A stretch of DNA of 64,000 bases, taken from NCBI GenBank assembly GCA_002529455.1, contig NYMS01000053.1, positions 124,001 through 188,000 on the forward strand. The letters are read 5' to 3'. How positions within the stretch are numbered: position 1 is the stretch's first letter; each line of letters starts with the position of its first letter. Below the pieces are notes generated by a model. It ran no database searches, was not told the DNA's origin, and saw only the letters and a list, made by a program, of their open reading frames with translations. Shown here piece by piece: positions 1 through 7,467 of the stretch. The translations under genes were made by a program, and so were the position numbers. This DNA comes from Glycomyces fuscus. Its GTDB lineage: Bacteria > Actinomycetota > Actinomycetes > Streptosporangiales > Streptosporangiaceae.

Positions 1-2
1 GC

Positions 3-269
3 CAGGTCCCCGACGAGGCGGACCTCTTCCTCGATCCGGCGGGGGATCCCGACCGCACCTATCTGCACCACCAGACGCTCACGGTGGACGGGGTCGAGGT
101 GGAGTGGTACGTCGCTGACGGTTCGGCGCACGCCTCGACCAGTGACGGGCTGGCCCGGGCGCTGTGCTGGCGCGCGGGGCAGTGGTCGAGGAGGCACGTG
201 CTGGCCGACGCGCTGAGGGAGCCGGGGGCGGCGGCGAGGCTGCTGGCCGAGGCCGACCTGGACGACTGA
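3..269 (+). CDS. C-terminal end of a probable sacsin/Hsp90-like ATPase-fold protein (partial)
   Basis: The frame is already open at the first bases and runs 88 codons to a TGA, so this is the tail of a gene that begins upstream of the window. The visible segment includes FLDPAGDPDRTYLHH and GLARALCWRAGQWSRR and ends in an acidic LLAEADLDD. It resembles, from memory, the C-terminus of the large actinobacterial proteins that carry a sacsin-type N-terminal ATP-binding fold (often named Hsp90-like). The ATPase domain itself lies outside the window, so the family call rests only on this tail. No signal peptide or membrane segment is visible. The next genes run on the other strand, so this gene ends its transcription unit here. 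Confidence 0.45.
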   Translation, partial: QVPDEADLFLDPAGDPDRTYLHHQTLTVDGVEVEWYVADGSAHASTSDGLARALCWRAGQWSRRHVLADALREPGAAARLLAEADLDD

Positions 270-408
270 GACCGGGCCCCGCGTCGCCTCCGGGGCGGCG
301 CGGGGCGCTTCCGCGCGAAGGGCTGGCCGTGCGCCCCGTGGCCGCCCGTCGGCCCGCGTCCCACGGCTGCGGGGCCGGGGAGCGCCCTACGGCGGGGAGG
401 GCCGCCGC

Positions 409-507
409 TCAGCCGAGGAGGGCTCCCAGGAGCACGATGAGCATGATCGCGCCCAGAACCACGGGCAGCAGCCAGCGCTGCTTGCGGTTGTTGGTGAGCA
501 TGCTCAT
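409..507 (-). CDS. 32-residue single-pass membrane protein coupled to thpR
   Basis: A 32-codon frame begins with ATG overlapping the thpR stop in an ATGA arrangement, which implies translational coupling. The peptide has a basic start (MSMLTNNRKQRW) followed by one hydrophobic stretch of about 18 residues, LLPVVLGAIMLIVLLGALLG, ending right after it. That is a classic tiny membrane protein with N-terminus inside. A GGAG Shine-Dalgarno-like sequence lies about 7 bases before the ATG, inside the thpR 3' end. I do not recognise a family and assign no function. It is too short for automatic gene callers and may be missing from other annotations. The coupling, RBS and clean hydrophobic profile are what support it. 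Confidence 0.6.
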   Translation of the reverse strand: MSMLTNNRKQRWLLPVVLGAIMLIVLLGALLG

Positions 508-1085
508 GACGTGCTCCGCTCAGGAGATCCGGTGGGGTCCGCTTCCCAGCCTAATGCCCAGGTCCGGGCGGTTCGGTAGCGGTCCTCACGCCCCGGTCGG
601 CTCTCCACCAGGCGCACCTCGCTGACCTGCCACCCGTGGCCGCGCAGTGTTCCGAGCGCGTCCACGGTGCCGGTGAGGTCGCGCGCGGGACGGCTGCGGG
701 CGACCGTGACGTGCGGCACGTAGGAGCGGTTCTCGACGGGCACGCCCGCCCGGGCCGCGGTGGCGCGCAGCCCGTCGGCGAGGGCGCCCAGGGCCGCGGT
801 GTCGCCGTCGAGCCCGGCCCAGAGCACGGAGGCGCGGCGGAGGTCGCCCGGGAAGGTGCCCCAGCCGTCGAAGGCGAGGCGGAAGGGCCGGTGCCCGCCC
901 ACCTCCCTGCCCAGGGCGTCGCCGAGCGCGGGCAGGAGGTCCTCGCCGACCTCGCCGAGGAAGACCAGGGTGAGGTGCCAGTCGCGGGGGTGGGCCCAGC
1001 GGATGCCGGGGGTGTGGCCGCGGCCCCGGTCGAGGGCCGCGCGCAGTGGGTCGGGGGGCGGGTCCAGCGCCACGAACAGTCTCAT
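504..1085 (-). CDS. thpR: RNA 2',3'-cyclic phosphodiesterase / 2'-5' RNA ligase family (ThpR)
   Basis: This 193-residue protein belongs to the 2H phosphoesterase superfamily. The two signature HxTx motifs are visible: HLTL at residues 37-40 and HVTV at 125-128; their histidines form the active site. The start MRLFVALDPP and the 193-aa length match bacterial ThpR. The family hydrolyses 2',3'-cyclic phosphate ends of RNA to 2'-phosphates and can join 2'-5' RNA linkages in vitro; the physiological substrate in actinomycetes is unclear. It is cytoplasmic, with no signal or membrane segment. Downstream it overlaps a 32-aa membrane protein by 4 bases. Upstream, a strong hairpin separates it from the MFS gene, so it probably has its own promoter. 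Confidence 0.88.
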   Translation of the reverse strand: MRLFVALDPPPDPLRAALDRGRGHTPGIRWAHPRDWHLTLVFLGEVGEDLLPALGDALGREVGGHRPFRLAFDGWGTFPGDLRRASVLWAGLDGDTAALGALADGLRATAARAGVPVENRSYVPHVTVARSRPARDLTGTVDALGTLRGHGWQVSEVRLVESRPGREDRYRTARTWALGWEADPTGSPERSTS

Positions 1086-1098
1086 GTCCTCATCCTGC

Positions 1099-1135
1099 CC
1101 CGGTCGTGCCCCGAGGACGGCGGGGCACGACCGGG
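1099..1135 (-). terminator. Hairpin terminator after the MFS gene
   Basis: A perfect 14-bp inverted repeat (CCCGGTCGTGCCCC / GGGGCACGACCGGG) with a 9-base loop lies directly after the MFS stop codon and before the thpR start. There is no long T tract, as is usual in actinomycetes. Confidence 0.7.
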
Positions 1136-1139
1136 AGTC

Positions 1140-2492
1140 TCAGGCGCGGGTGACCGTGCCCTTCCCGTCCCGGGCGAGGCGGTCCCCGTCCGGATGGTGC
1201 TCGGCGCCCACCCGCTCGTGCTCCGCCCCGGGGGCTGGCTCCCCGTCCGCGGAGGAGCGGCGCCCCGGGAGCACGTCGCGCAGGCGCAGGTCCTTGGCCC
1301 GAAGCAGCAGGACGGACATGACCGTGACGACCACGAGGGTCACCGCGCCGCCGATGACCAGGCTCGTCCTCGGGCCGAAGGCGTCGGCGAGCAGGCCCAC
1401 CACCGGTGCGCCGATGGGCGCCACACCCATGAACACCAGCATGAACATGCTCATGACGCGTCCGCGCATCCGCGGGTCCACGCTGAGCTGGAACGTGGCG
1501 TTGAGCGTGGTCACGTACGTCATGAAGGCCACGCCCATGGGCACCAGCACCAGGACGAACGACACGTAGCCGGGCATGAGCCCCGCGACCACCTGGAGCG
1601 CGCCGAAGGCCAGCGACCCGATCAGCACCAGCCGCAGCCGGGGCCGGTCGCGGCGTGCGGCCAGCAGGGCGCCGACGAGGGCGCCGACGGCCAGGAAGGC
1701 GGCGGCCGCGCCGAACGCGTCGGCCCCGGCCTCGAACACGTTGTTGACCATCAGCGCGATCTGGTTCTGGCTGTTGGCCCCGAAGAACTGCGTGGCGGCG
1801 GCCAGCACCAGCAGCAGGACCAGGTCGCGCCTGCCGCCGATGTAGCGCAGCCCCTCCCGGATCTGGCCCCTGCCCTTGGCCGCCCGCTCCGTGCGGTTGA
1901 GCTCGGAGGTGCGGATCAGCACCAGGGCGAGGATGGTGAACCCGAACGACGCGCCGTTGATGAGGAAGACCGGCCCGCTGCCGATGACCGCGATGAGCAG
2001 GCCGGCGACGGCCGGACCGGTCACCCGGCCGAGCTGGAAGCTGGCGCTGTTGAGCGCGATGGCGTTGGACAGGTGCTCCCGGTCGACCATCTCCGGGACG
2101 AAGGCCTGCCGCCCGGGGTTGTCGACCACGGTGATCATGCCCAGTCCGAAGGCGAACAGGTACACGTGCCAGACCTGAGCGGCGCCCGCGGTGGCCAGGA
2201 CGCCGAGGCCGACCGCGAGCACGCCCATGGCGGCCTGGGTGCAGACCAGCAGCCTGCGCTTGTCCATCCGGTCGACCAGGGCCCCGCCCCACAGCCCGAA
2301 GAGGAGCATGGGCAGGAACTGCAGGGCGGTGGTCATGCCGAGCGCGATGCCGCTGCCCCCGCTGAGCTGGAGGACCAGCCAGTCCTGCGCGATGCGCTGC
2401 ATCCACGTACCGGGGTTGGACAGCAGCTGTCCCAGGGCGTACAGCCGGTAGTTGCGGTTGGCCAGGGACCGGAACATGGCGATACGCCGCAT
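1140..2492 (-). CDS. MFS transporter, MFS_3/EntS-like exporter
   Basis: A 450-residue integral membrane protein with about twelve hydrophobic segments. The N-terminal pattern MFRSLANRNYRLYALGQLLS, then WMQRIAQDWLVLQL, is typical of the MFS_3 (enterobactin-exporter-like) drug and metabolite efflux branch. A motif-A-like loop GGALVDRMDKRRLL follows TM2. The C-terminus is a hydrophilic tail of about 50 residues. I chose the ATG at 2492 because GGGGAGGGA precedes it at good spacing and the family homology begins at MFRSLANRNY. An in-frame GTG at 2624 would add 44 non-homologous residues that run through two hairpins. The chosen RBS and start codon lie inside a perfect 18-19 bp hairpin (see 2486-2533). 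The substrate cannot be told from sequence. Confidence 0.85.
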   Translation of the reverse strand: MRRIAMFRSLANRNYRLYALGQLLSNPGTWMQRIAQDWLVLQLSGGSGIALGMTTALQFLPMLLFGLWGGALVDRMDKRRLLVCTQAAMGVLAVGLGVLATAGAAQVWHVYLFAFGLGMITVVDNPGRQAFVPEMVDREHLSNAIALNSASFQLGRVTGPAVAGLLIAVIGSGPVFLINGASFGFTILALVLIRTSELNRTERAAKGRGQIREGLRYIGGRRDLVLLLVLAAATQFFGANSQNQIALMVNNVFEAGADAFGAAAAFLAVGALVGALLAARRDRPRLRLVLIGSLAFGALQVVAGLMPGYVSFVLVLVPMGVAFMTYVTTLNATFQLSVDPRMRGRVMSMFMLVFMGVAPIGAPVVGLLADAFGPRTSLVIGGAVTLVVVTVMSVLLLRAKDLRLRDVLPGRRSSADGEPAPGAEHERVGAEHHPDGDRLARDGKGTVTRA

Positions 2493-2533
2493 CAGTCCCT
2501 CCCCGCCGGCGCGTGGGGAGGGACTGATGCGGC
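2486..2533 (-). promoter_or_regulatory. Perfect hairpin burying the MFS ribosome-binding site and start codon
   Basis: In the MFS mRNA a 5' arm (CCGCATCAGTCCCTCCCC), a 10-base loop and a fully complementary 3' arm form an 18-bp stem; a 19th pair closes its base. The 3' arm contains both the GGGGAGGGA Shine-Dalgarno and the ATG start codon. Folded, the site would be inaccessible, so it could be a translational switch. As DNA it is also a palindrome that a protein could bind. Confidence 0.6.
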
Positions 2534-2586
2534 CATCGGCGGTCGGCTCCGGACCCGGCCGGGTTGACAAAGCGGACAAACAAGTA

Positions 2587-2621
2587 AACGGCGTTGACTC
2601 ATCAGTGGAGTCAACGCCGTT
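2587..2621 (-). terminator. Terminator hairpin after the purine permease
   Basis: A perfect 14-bp stem (AACGGCGTTGACTC / GAGTCAACGCCGTT) with a 7-base loop sits 39 bases past the permease stop. On the transcribed strand it is followed by a T-rich run (TTACTTGTTTG), as in an intrinsic terminator. Confidence 0.7.
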
Positions 2622-2660
2622 CACCGCCGCCGGAATTCCCGTACGGCGAAAAGCCGTGTC

Positions 2661-4115
2661 TCAGCCGATCAGGGCGTTGATCGGCGCCTCGGCGAAGTGG
2701 ATCAGGAAGACCAGCGAGATCAGCCACAGCAGCGGGTGGACCTGGCGGCCCCTGCCCGTGACCAGGCTGACGAAGGCGTAGGTCAGCAGGCCGAACCCGA
2801 TGCCGTTGGCGATCGAGTAGGTGAAGGGCATCATGATGATCGCCATGAAGGAGCCCAGGCCCAGCGCCGGGTCGGTGAAGTCGATGTTGACGACCTGGAC
2901 CATCATCATGAAGCCCACGATCACCAGCACCGGCGTGGCGGCCTCGAAGGGCACCAGGTTCACCAGCGGGGTGAACAGGGTGGCCAGCATCATCAGGGCG
3001 CCGGTGACGATCGGCGCGATGCCGGTGCGGGCGCCCTCGCCGACGCCCGCGGCGGACTCGGCGTAGATGGTGGCGACCGAGGCCGAGCCCAGGCCGCCCA
3101 GGATCGTGCCCAGGGAGTCGGCGGCCAGCACCTCGCGGGAGCCCCGGATGTTGCCGTCCTGGTCGGCCAGGCCGCCCTGGTGGGCGACGCCGACCATGGT
3201 GCCCATGGTGTCGAAGAAGTCGGCGAGCAGCAGCGTGAAGACCAGCATGATCACGGTGGCGATGCCGATGTCGGCCCAGCGCGAGAAGACGTTGAGGCCG
3301 CCGTCGGCGAACATGCCGATGAGCGAGAAGTCGGGGAGCGCGACCACTCCTCCGCCGGTGGGCAGGGTCGGGATCGTCAGGCTCCAGCCGAGGCGGTTGT
3401 CGCCGCCGCCGATCACCGACTCGACGAGGAGGGCGACGATCGTGGAGACGACGATGCCGATCAGCATCGCGCCCGGCACCTTGCGCACGTACAGGGCGAT
3501 GGTGACCAGCAGGCCGACGACGAAGATCAGGATCGGCCAGCCCTGGAGGCCGCCGTTGCCGAGCTGCACCGGGGTGCCCTCGCCCGCCTGCACGAAACCG
3601 GCGTTGACCAGGCCGACCAGGGCCAGGAAGAGCCCCACGCCGACGGCGATGGCGACCTTGAGGCCGGGCGGGATGGCGGCGAAGACCGCGGTGCGGAACC
3701 CGGTGAGCACCAGGATCAGCAGCAGCACGCCCTCGACGACGATCAGCAGGAAGACGTCGGACCAGGGCATGACCGGCGCGATGCCGTAGGCGACGACGGC
3801 GTTGAGCCCCATGCCCGCCGCGATGGCGAACGGGTAGCGGCTGACCACGCCCATGAGCAGACAGGAGATCGCGGCGACCAGGGCGGTGACGGCGGCGACC
3901 TGGGGGATGCCCAGGGTCTCCCCGTTGACGTCCTCGGCCGTACCGATGATCAGGGGGTTGAGGACGACGATGTAGGCCATGGCGAAGAAGGTCGCCAGGC
4001 CGCCCCGTACCTCGGTGCCGAAGGTGGACCCGCGCTCGGAGATGTGGAAGTAGCGGTCAAGGGGGCCAGACGGCGTCTTGCCGGTGCCGCTGGGGGATGG
4101 ACTCGAAGTTTTCAC
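2661..4115 (-). CDS. NCS2-family purine permease (AzgA-like)
   Basis: A 484-residue membrane protein of the NCS2/AzgA group, predicted to import hypoxanthine, guanine or adenine by proton symport. The family signature DFFDTMGTMVGV is present at residues 299-310, and GMGLNAVVAYG at about 101-111 is another conserved AzgA block. It has about 13 hydrophobic segments and a hydrophilic head of about 20 residues (MKTSSPSPSGTGKTPSGPLD) before the conserved RYFHISERGSTFGTEVRGG. Length matches the family (430-490). It is monocistronic, with a long 5' region of about 360 bases and its own terminator. Substrate choice among purines cannot be settled here. Confidence 0.9.
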   Translation of the reverse strand: MKTSSPSPSGTGKTPSGPLDRYFHISERGSTFGTEVRGGLATFFAMAYIVVLNPLIIGTAEDVNGETLGIPQVAAVTALVAAISCLLMGVVSRYPFAIAAGMGLNAVVAYGIAPVMPWSDVFLLIVVEGVLLLILVLTGFRTAVFAAIPPGLKVAIAVGVGLFLALVGLVNAGFVQAGEGTPVQLGNGGLQGWPILIFVVGLLVTIALYVRKVPGAMLIGIVVSTIVALLVESVIGGGDNRLGWSLTIPTLPTGGGVVALPDFSLIGMFADGGLNVFSRWADIGIATVIMLVFTLLLADFFDTMGTMVGVAHQGGLADQDGNIRGSREVLAADSLGTILGGLGSASVATIYAESAAGVGEGARTGIAPIVTGALMMLATLFTPLVNLVPFEAATPVLVIVGFMMMVQVVNIDFTDPALGLGSFMAIIMMPFTYSIANGIGFGLLTYAFVSLVTGRGRQVHPLLWLISLVFLIHFAEAPINALIG

Positions 4116-4473
4116 GTCGTCAGCCTGACCTGGTCGTACTTACGGGACAAGAAGGATTCTGCGTCAGGTTAGTTGCATGTTCACACAACAGCGGCCACGA
4201 GTTCCGCGGGGTTTTCGGAGGAAACGCCATATGGCCGGGTGATCCGCTCTTCGGATGTGACGAATCCGTCCCTGGTCGGCGGGCGGTGCGCGGCGGGGTC
4301 GGTGGGTGAAGACGGGGCCGGGGGCGGGGGATGCGGGCGGTGGTCGGCTGCGGTGGGCGGTGGGCGGGGGGCGGGTGGTAGGCGGGGTGTCGGTGAGCGG
4401 ACCCCCGCCGGTGTGCACTCCGCCCCCCGGGGCACGCACCCCCGCCCCGGCGGTGAACGGATAGCCTTGGGCC
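4116..4473. other. Divergent intergenic region without a gene
   Basis: These 358 bases separate the permease from DUF2530. The half nearest the permease is less GC-rich (4116-4260) and includes an 8-bp CATATGGC-type palindrome near 4226; promoters for both genes are expected here. The remainder is G-rich low-complexity sequence (GGGCGGTGGGCGG type). I see no convincing reading frame or RNA gene. Confidence 0.4.
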
Positions 4474-4728
4474 GTGCGCAAACCTCGCCAGCCCGACCCG
4501 GACGTCCACGAGATCGACTACCGCGTGCCCGCCGCGATCGGCACCCTGATGTGGACGGTGGCGCTCGTGGTCCTCGTCGCCCTGGGCGACGGGCTGCCCG
4601 CGTCCGAGCGCTGGTGGATCGGCGTCTGTGTGACCGGGATCGTCCTGGGCGTGTTCGGGTTCCTGTACATACCGCGCCTGCTGCGCAGGCGCTCCGAGGC
4701 GGCCGAGCACCGGGCCGACCACTCCTGA
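4474..4728 (+). CDS. DUF2530 small membrane protein
   Basis: An 84-residue protein beginning with GTG. A charged N-terminus (RKPRQPDPDVHEIDY) is followed by two transmembrane segments (about residues 20-38 and 46-66), then a basic end LLRRRSEAAEHRADHS. This architecture matches the actinobacterial DUF2530 family, whose function is unknown. The next gene (methyltransferase) begins 55 bases downstream on the same strand, so the two may be cotranscribed. Confidence 0.75.
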   Translation: MRKPRQPDPDVHEIDYRVPAAIGTLMWTVALVVLVALGDGLPASERWWIGVCVTGIVLGVFGFLYIPRLLRRRSEAAEHRADHS

Positions 4729-4782
4729 CCAGCGCCGGGCACCCCCCGGCGGGGCACCGCGGTTCTGCCCGATAATGGGCGG

Positions 4783-6279
4783 GTGTCTGAGACGAGATTT
4801 CCGCGCCGTCTGGCCGAGCGGCTCCGCGGCATCCTCATCGACGCCGACTACACGGTGTCCGGCGTCCGTGACCGGCTCGGCGACGCCGCCGCGCGAGCAC
4901 TGGCCCGCGAGGAGCTGGTGCCCGCCCTGCGCGCCACCGGCGGGGACGAACGGCTCGGGCTGCTGCTGCGCCTGTGGTGGCTCCGGTCGCCCATCCCCGC
5001 CCGCGCCGCGCGTTCGATCCTGCCCGTGGACGAGCTGGCCGAGGCGGGCCTGGTCACCGTGGAGGAGGGCGGCAGCGGGCCCGTCGTGCGCGCGCTGGTG
5101 CACCTGGGCCCCTGGGAGCTGGAGGACGGCAGGCCCGGTTTCGTGGTCTCCGACCCCAAGGTGCGCCCCGGCACCGGTGCCGTTCCCGCCCCCGACCACG
5201 TGGTGGGCGCGGGCGGTGCCTCCTCCACCCTCTCCCAGCTGATCGTGGACGGACCGGTCGAGCGCGCCCTGGACGTGGGCACCGGCTGCGGGGTGCAGGC
5301 CCTGCACCTGGCCTCGCGGGCGCGCGAGGTGGTGGCCACCGACCTCAACCCGCGCGCCGTGCACCTGGCCGGGATCAGCCTGGCCCTGTCCGGCGTCGCC
5401 GACGCCCGGCTGGAGCAGGGTTCGCTGTACGAGCCGGTCAAGGGCGAGCGCTTCGACCTGATCGTGTCCAACCCGCCGTTCGTGATCACCCCCGACTCCT
5501 CCCGGTACACCTACCGGGAGTCGGACCTGCCCGGCGACACCGTGTGCGCCGAGCTGGTGCGCCAGGCCCCCGCGCACCTGACCGAGGGCGGCTGGTGCCA
5601 GATCCTGGCGAACTGGGTGCACCGCGACGGCGACGACTGGGAGGACCGGGTCGGCGGCTGGGTGACCGGGACCGGCTGCTCGGGCTGGGTGGTCCAGCGC
5701 GACGTGCAGGACCCGGCCGAGTACGTGGAGCTGTGGCTGCGCGACTCCTGCGAGCACGGCACCCCCGAGTACGTCCGCCGCTACGACGCCTGGCTCGACT
5801 ACTTCGAGCGCGAGGGCATCAAGGGCATCGGGTTCGGGTGGATCTGCCTGCGCAACGACGTCGCCCAGGACGCGACCGTGCGCGTGGAGGAGCTGCGGCA
5901 CGAGATCGAGCGGCCCGTGGGCCCCTACCTGCCCGACGTGGTGGACGGGGCGATGACCGCGCTGCGCCTGACCGACGCCGCGCTGCTGTCCGCGCACGTG
6001 GCGCTCGCCCCGGGCGTGGTGGAGGAGCGGGTGGGGCGCCCCGGTGCGCCGGACCCGGAGAAGATCCTGCTGCGCCAGCGCGACGGCCTGCGGCGCGTGG
6101 CCCGCGTGGGCACGGTGGAGGCCGCCCTCGCGGGGGTGTGCGACGGCACCATGCCGGTGGGCCCGCTGCTGGACGCCATCGCCGAGCTCATCGGCGAGGA
6201 CCCCGGCCTGGTGCGGGAGCGCACGCCCGACGCGCTGCGCACCTTGATCTCGGAGGGGTTCTTCCGGGTGGCCCGCTGA
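4783..6279 (+). CDS. Class I SAM-dependent methyltransferase with HemK-like NPPF motif
   Basis: A 498-residue cytoplasmic protein. The SAM-binding motif I is DVGTGCG (residues 164-170), followed by VVATDLNPRAVHLA (motif II region). The catalytic NPPF motif at 230-233 is the hallmark of N-methyltransferases acting on glutamine or adenine amines, such as PrmC/HemK and RlmG-like enzymes. An all-helical N-terminal domain of about 150 residues precedes the methyltransferase fold, and about 200 C-terminal residues follow it, with repeated acidic and arginine-rich helices. This domain order is common in actinobacteria and annotated only as methyltransferase. The target (protein, rRNA or DNA) is unknown; the NPPF motif favours an amide or exocyclic amine. 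The start is GTG. Confidence 0.8.
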   Translation: MSETRFPRRLAERLRGILIDADYTVSGVRDRLGDAAARALAREELVPALRATGGDERLGLLLRLWWLRSPIPARAARSILPVDELAEAGLVTVEEGGSGPVVRALVHLGPWELEDGRPGFVVSDPKVRPGTGAVPAPDHVVGAGGASSTLSQLIVDGPVERALDVGTGCGVQALHLASRAREVVATDLNPRAVHLAGISLALSGVADARLEQGSLYEPVKGERFDLIVSNPPFVITPDSSRYTYRESDLPGDTVCAELVRQAPAHLTEGGWCQILANWVHRDGDDWEDRVGGWVTGTGCSGWVVQRDVQDPAEYVELWLRDSCEHGTPEYVRRYDAWLDYFEREGIKGIGFGWICLRNDVAQDATVRVEELRHEIERPVGPYLPDVVDGAMTALRLTDAALLSAHVALAPGVVEERVGRPGAPDPEKILLRQRDGLRRVARVGTVEAALAGVCDGTMPVGPLLDAIAELIGEDPGLVRERTPDALRTLISEGFFRVAR

Positions 6280-6396
6280 CCCGGGTCGGGGCTGGGCTCG
6301 GGGCGGGCCGGAGCCGGGTCGGCGCCGGGGTTGGCCAGGCCGGGTGGGGCCGAACAGGGCTGGGCCGGGGCCGCCCGGTGGACGGCCCCGGTGGTC

Positions 6397-7020
6397 TCAG
6401 GCCTCGGGGTCGGCGGTGTAGGCGGCCACGGTGCGCTCCGCGGAGGCCTCGGCCTCCTTCGGGTCGGCACCGGCGGCGGCGTGCGCCTCGCCCCACAGGC
6501 GCCCGCTCAGCTCCATGAACCGGCGGGCCTCCTCCGACCTCTCCCAGCCCGAGATCTCCGACGGCACGTCGGCGCCCGAGGCCAGGTGCAGGGCCAGGCC
6601 GAGGAGCCCCAGCTCCCAGCCGATGCCGGTGGCGCCCGGGCCGTACTGGGCCCAGTGGTCGTTGAGCGGTGCGAAGTGGGTCAGCGCGAAGCGGGTCCGC
6701 TCGTCCGAGAGCGCGGTCAGCACGACCTCCACCTCACTGGTCTGGCCGCCGAACTCCCAGGTCACCCGGAAGGAGCTCGGCGGGTCGCACGAGAGCACCC
6801 GCCCCCCGGCGTTGCCCTCCAGCTGGTAGGTGCCGCCCTCGCGCAGGTCGCCCGTGACCGGCATGAACCACCGGGGAACGCGTTCGGCGCTGGTGCAGGC
6901 GTCCCACAGGTCCTCGATCGGCGCGTCGTAGTCCTGGGTCAGCGTGATGGCGGTGTCGTCGCCGGAGCCGCTGAGCTCGACCGAGCGGCCCACCGCGTCG
7001 ATCTGCTGCTGGATGTCCAT
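6397..7020 (-). CDS. SRPBCC (AHSA1-like) ligand-binding protein
   Basis: A 207-residue soluble protein with the START/AHSA1 helix-grip pattern: ALTLTQDYDAP-type beta start with VWDACTSAERVPRWFMP following, then GGTYQLEGNAGGRVL. It lies 34 bases downstream of an ArsR-type regulator on the same strand. This pairing is recurrent in actinobacteria and Bacillus, where the ArsR protein autoregulates the pair. The ligand is unknown; the fold binds small hydrophobic molecules. An extension of about 60 residues rich in acidic helices follows the core domain and is common in the actinobacterial members. Confidence 0.8.
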   Translation of the reverse strand: MDIQQQIDAVGRSVELSGSGDDTAITLTQDYDAPIEDLWDACTSAERVPRWFMPVTGDLREGGTYQLEGNAGGRVLSCDPPSSFRVTWEFGGQTSEVEVVLTALSDERTRFALTHFAPLNDHWAQYGPGATGIGWELGLLGLALHLASGADVPSEISGWERSEEARRFMELSGRLWGEAHAAAGADPKEAEASAERTVAAYTADPEA

Positions 7021-7054
7021 CGTGTTCTCCCCTTGCCCGTCTTGTTCTTCTTGC

Positions 7055-7408
7055 TCATCGGTCCCGCCCCTCGTCGGCGGACTTCCGGCGTTCGCGCCTT
7101 CCCCGGGCCAGTTCGGTCTCCAGCGCCATCAGGTGGGGCTCCCAGCGGGCGGCGAAGCGCCGCAGCCAGGCGTCGACCTCGCGCAGCGGCGAAGGATCGA
7201 CCGCGTAGAGCCTGCGGGTGCCCTCCCTGCGCACGGTGGCGAAGCCGTTCTCCCGGAGCACGCGCAGGTGCTGGGAGACAGCGGGCTGGGAGATGCCGAA
7301 CTCGGCCCGCACGACCTCGGTCAGTTCGCCGGAGGAGCGCTCGCCCTCGTTGAGCAGTTCCAGCAGGCGGCGTCGAACGGGGTCCCCGAGGACATCGAAG
7401 GCGTGCAT
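7055..7408 (-). CDS. ArsR-family winged-helix repressor
   Basis: A 117-residue protein from ATG 7408 (MHAFDVLGDPVRRRLLELL). The recognition helix is ISQPAVSQHLRVLREN (about residues 39-54) and the wing ATVRREGTRRLYAVD follows. There is no CxC or other metal-binding cysteine motif, so it is a non-metal ArsR of the kind linked to AHSA1 partners. An upstream ATG at 7444 is possible but would place the start inside the likely promoter, and family homology begins at MHAFDVL. It probably represses its own operon and perhaps the divergent MOSC gene. Confidence 0.85.
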   Translation of the reverse strand: MHAFDVLGDPVRRRLLELLNEGERSSGELTEVVRAEFGISQPAVSQHLRVLRENGFATVRREGTRRLYAVDPSPLREVDAWLRRFAARWEPHLMALETELARGRRERRKSADEGRDR

Positions 7409-7418
7409 GGCCCCATTG

Positions 7419-7438
7419 TATAAGTAGGAGCCTATATA
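7419..7438. promoter_or_regulatory. Candidate ArsR operator between arsR and the MOSC gene
   Basis: An AT-rich patch in an otherwise very GC-rich stretch contains the palindrome TAGG-AG-CCTA (7425-7434) flanked by TATA on the left and TATA on the right. It overlaps the expected promoter region of arsR and lies about 30 bases before the MOSC start, so one site could control both directions. Confidence 0.45.
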
Positions 7439-7467
7439 AGCCAAGGTTGATGCGATAGCGTCTGCCC

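Noticed and set aside
2493..2624. Longer MFS start at GTG 2624
   Set aside because: The extra 44 residues run through a terminator and a second hairpin, have no homology, and lack an RBS.
4230..4470. Short frames of about 100 codons on both strands in the G-rich gap
   Set aside because: Products are Gly/Arg/Pro-only low complexity with no RBS, conserved motif or sensible context.
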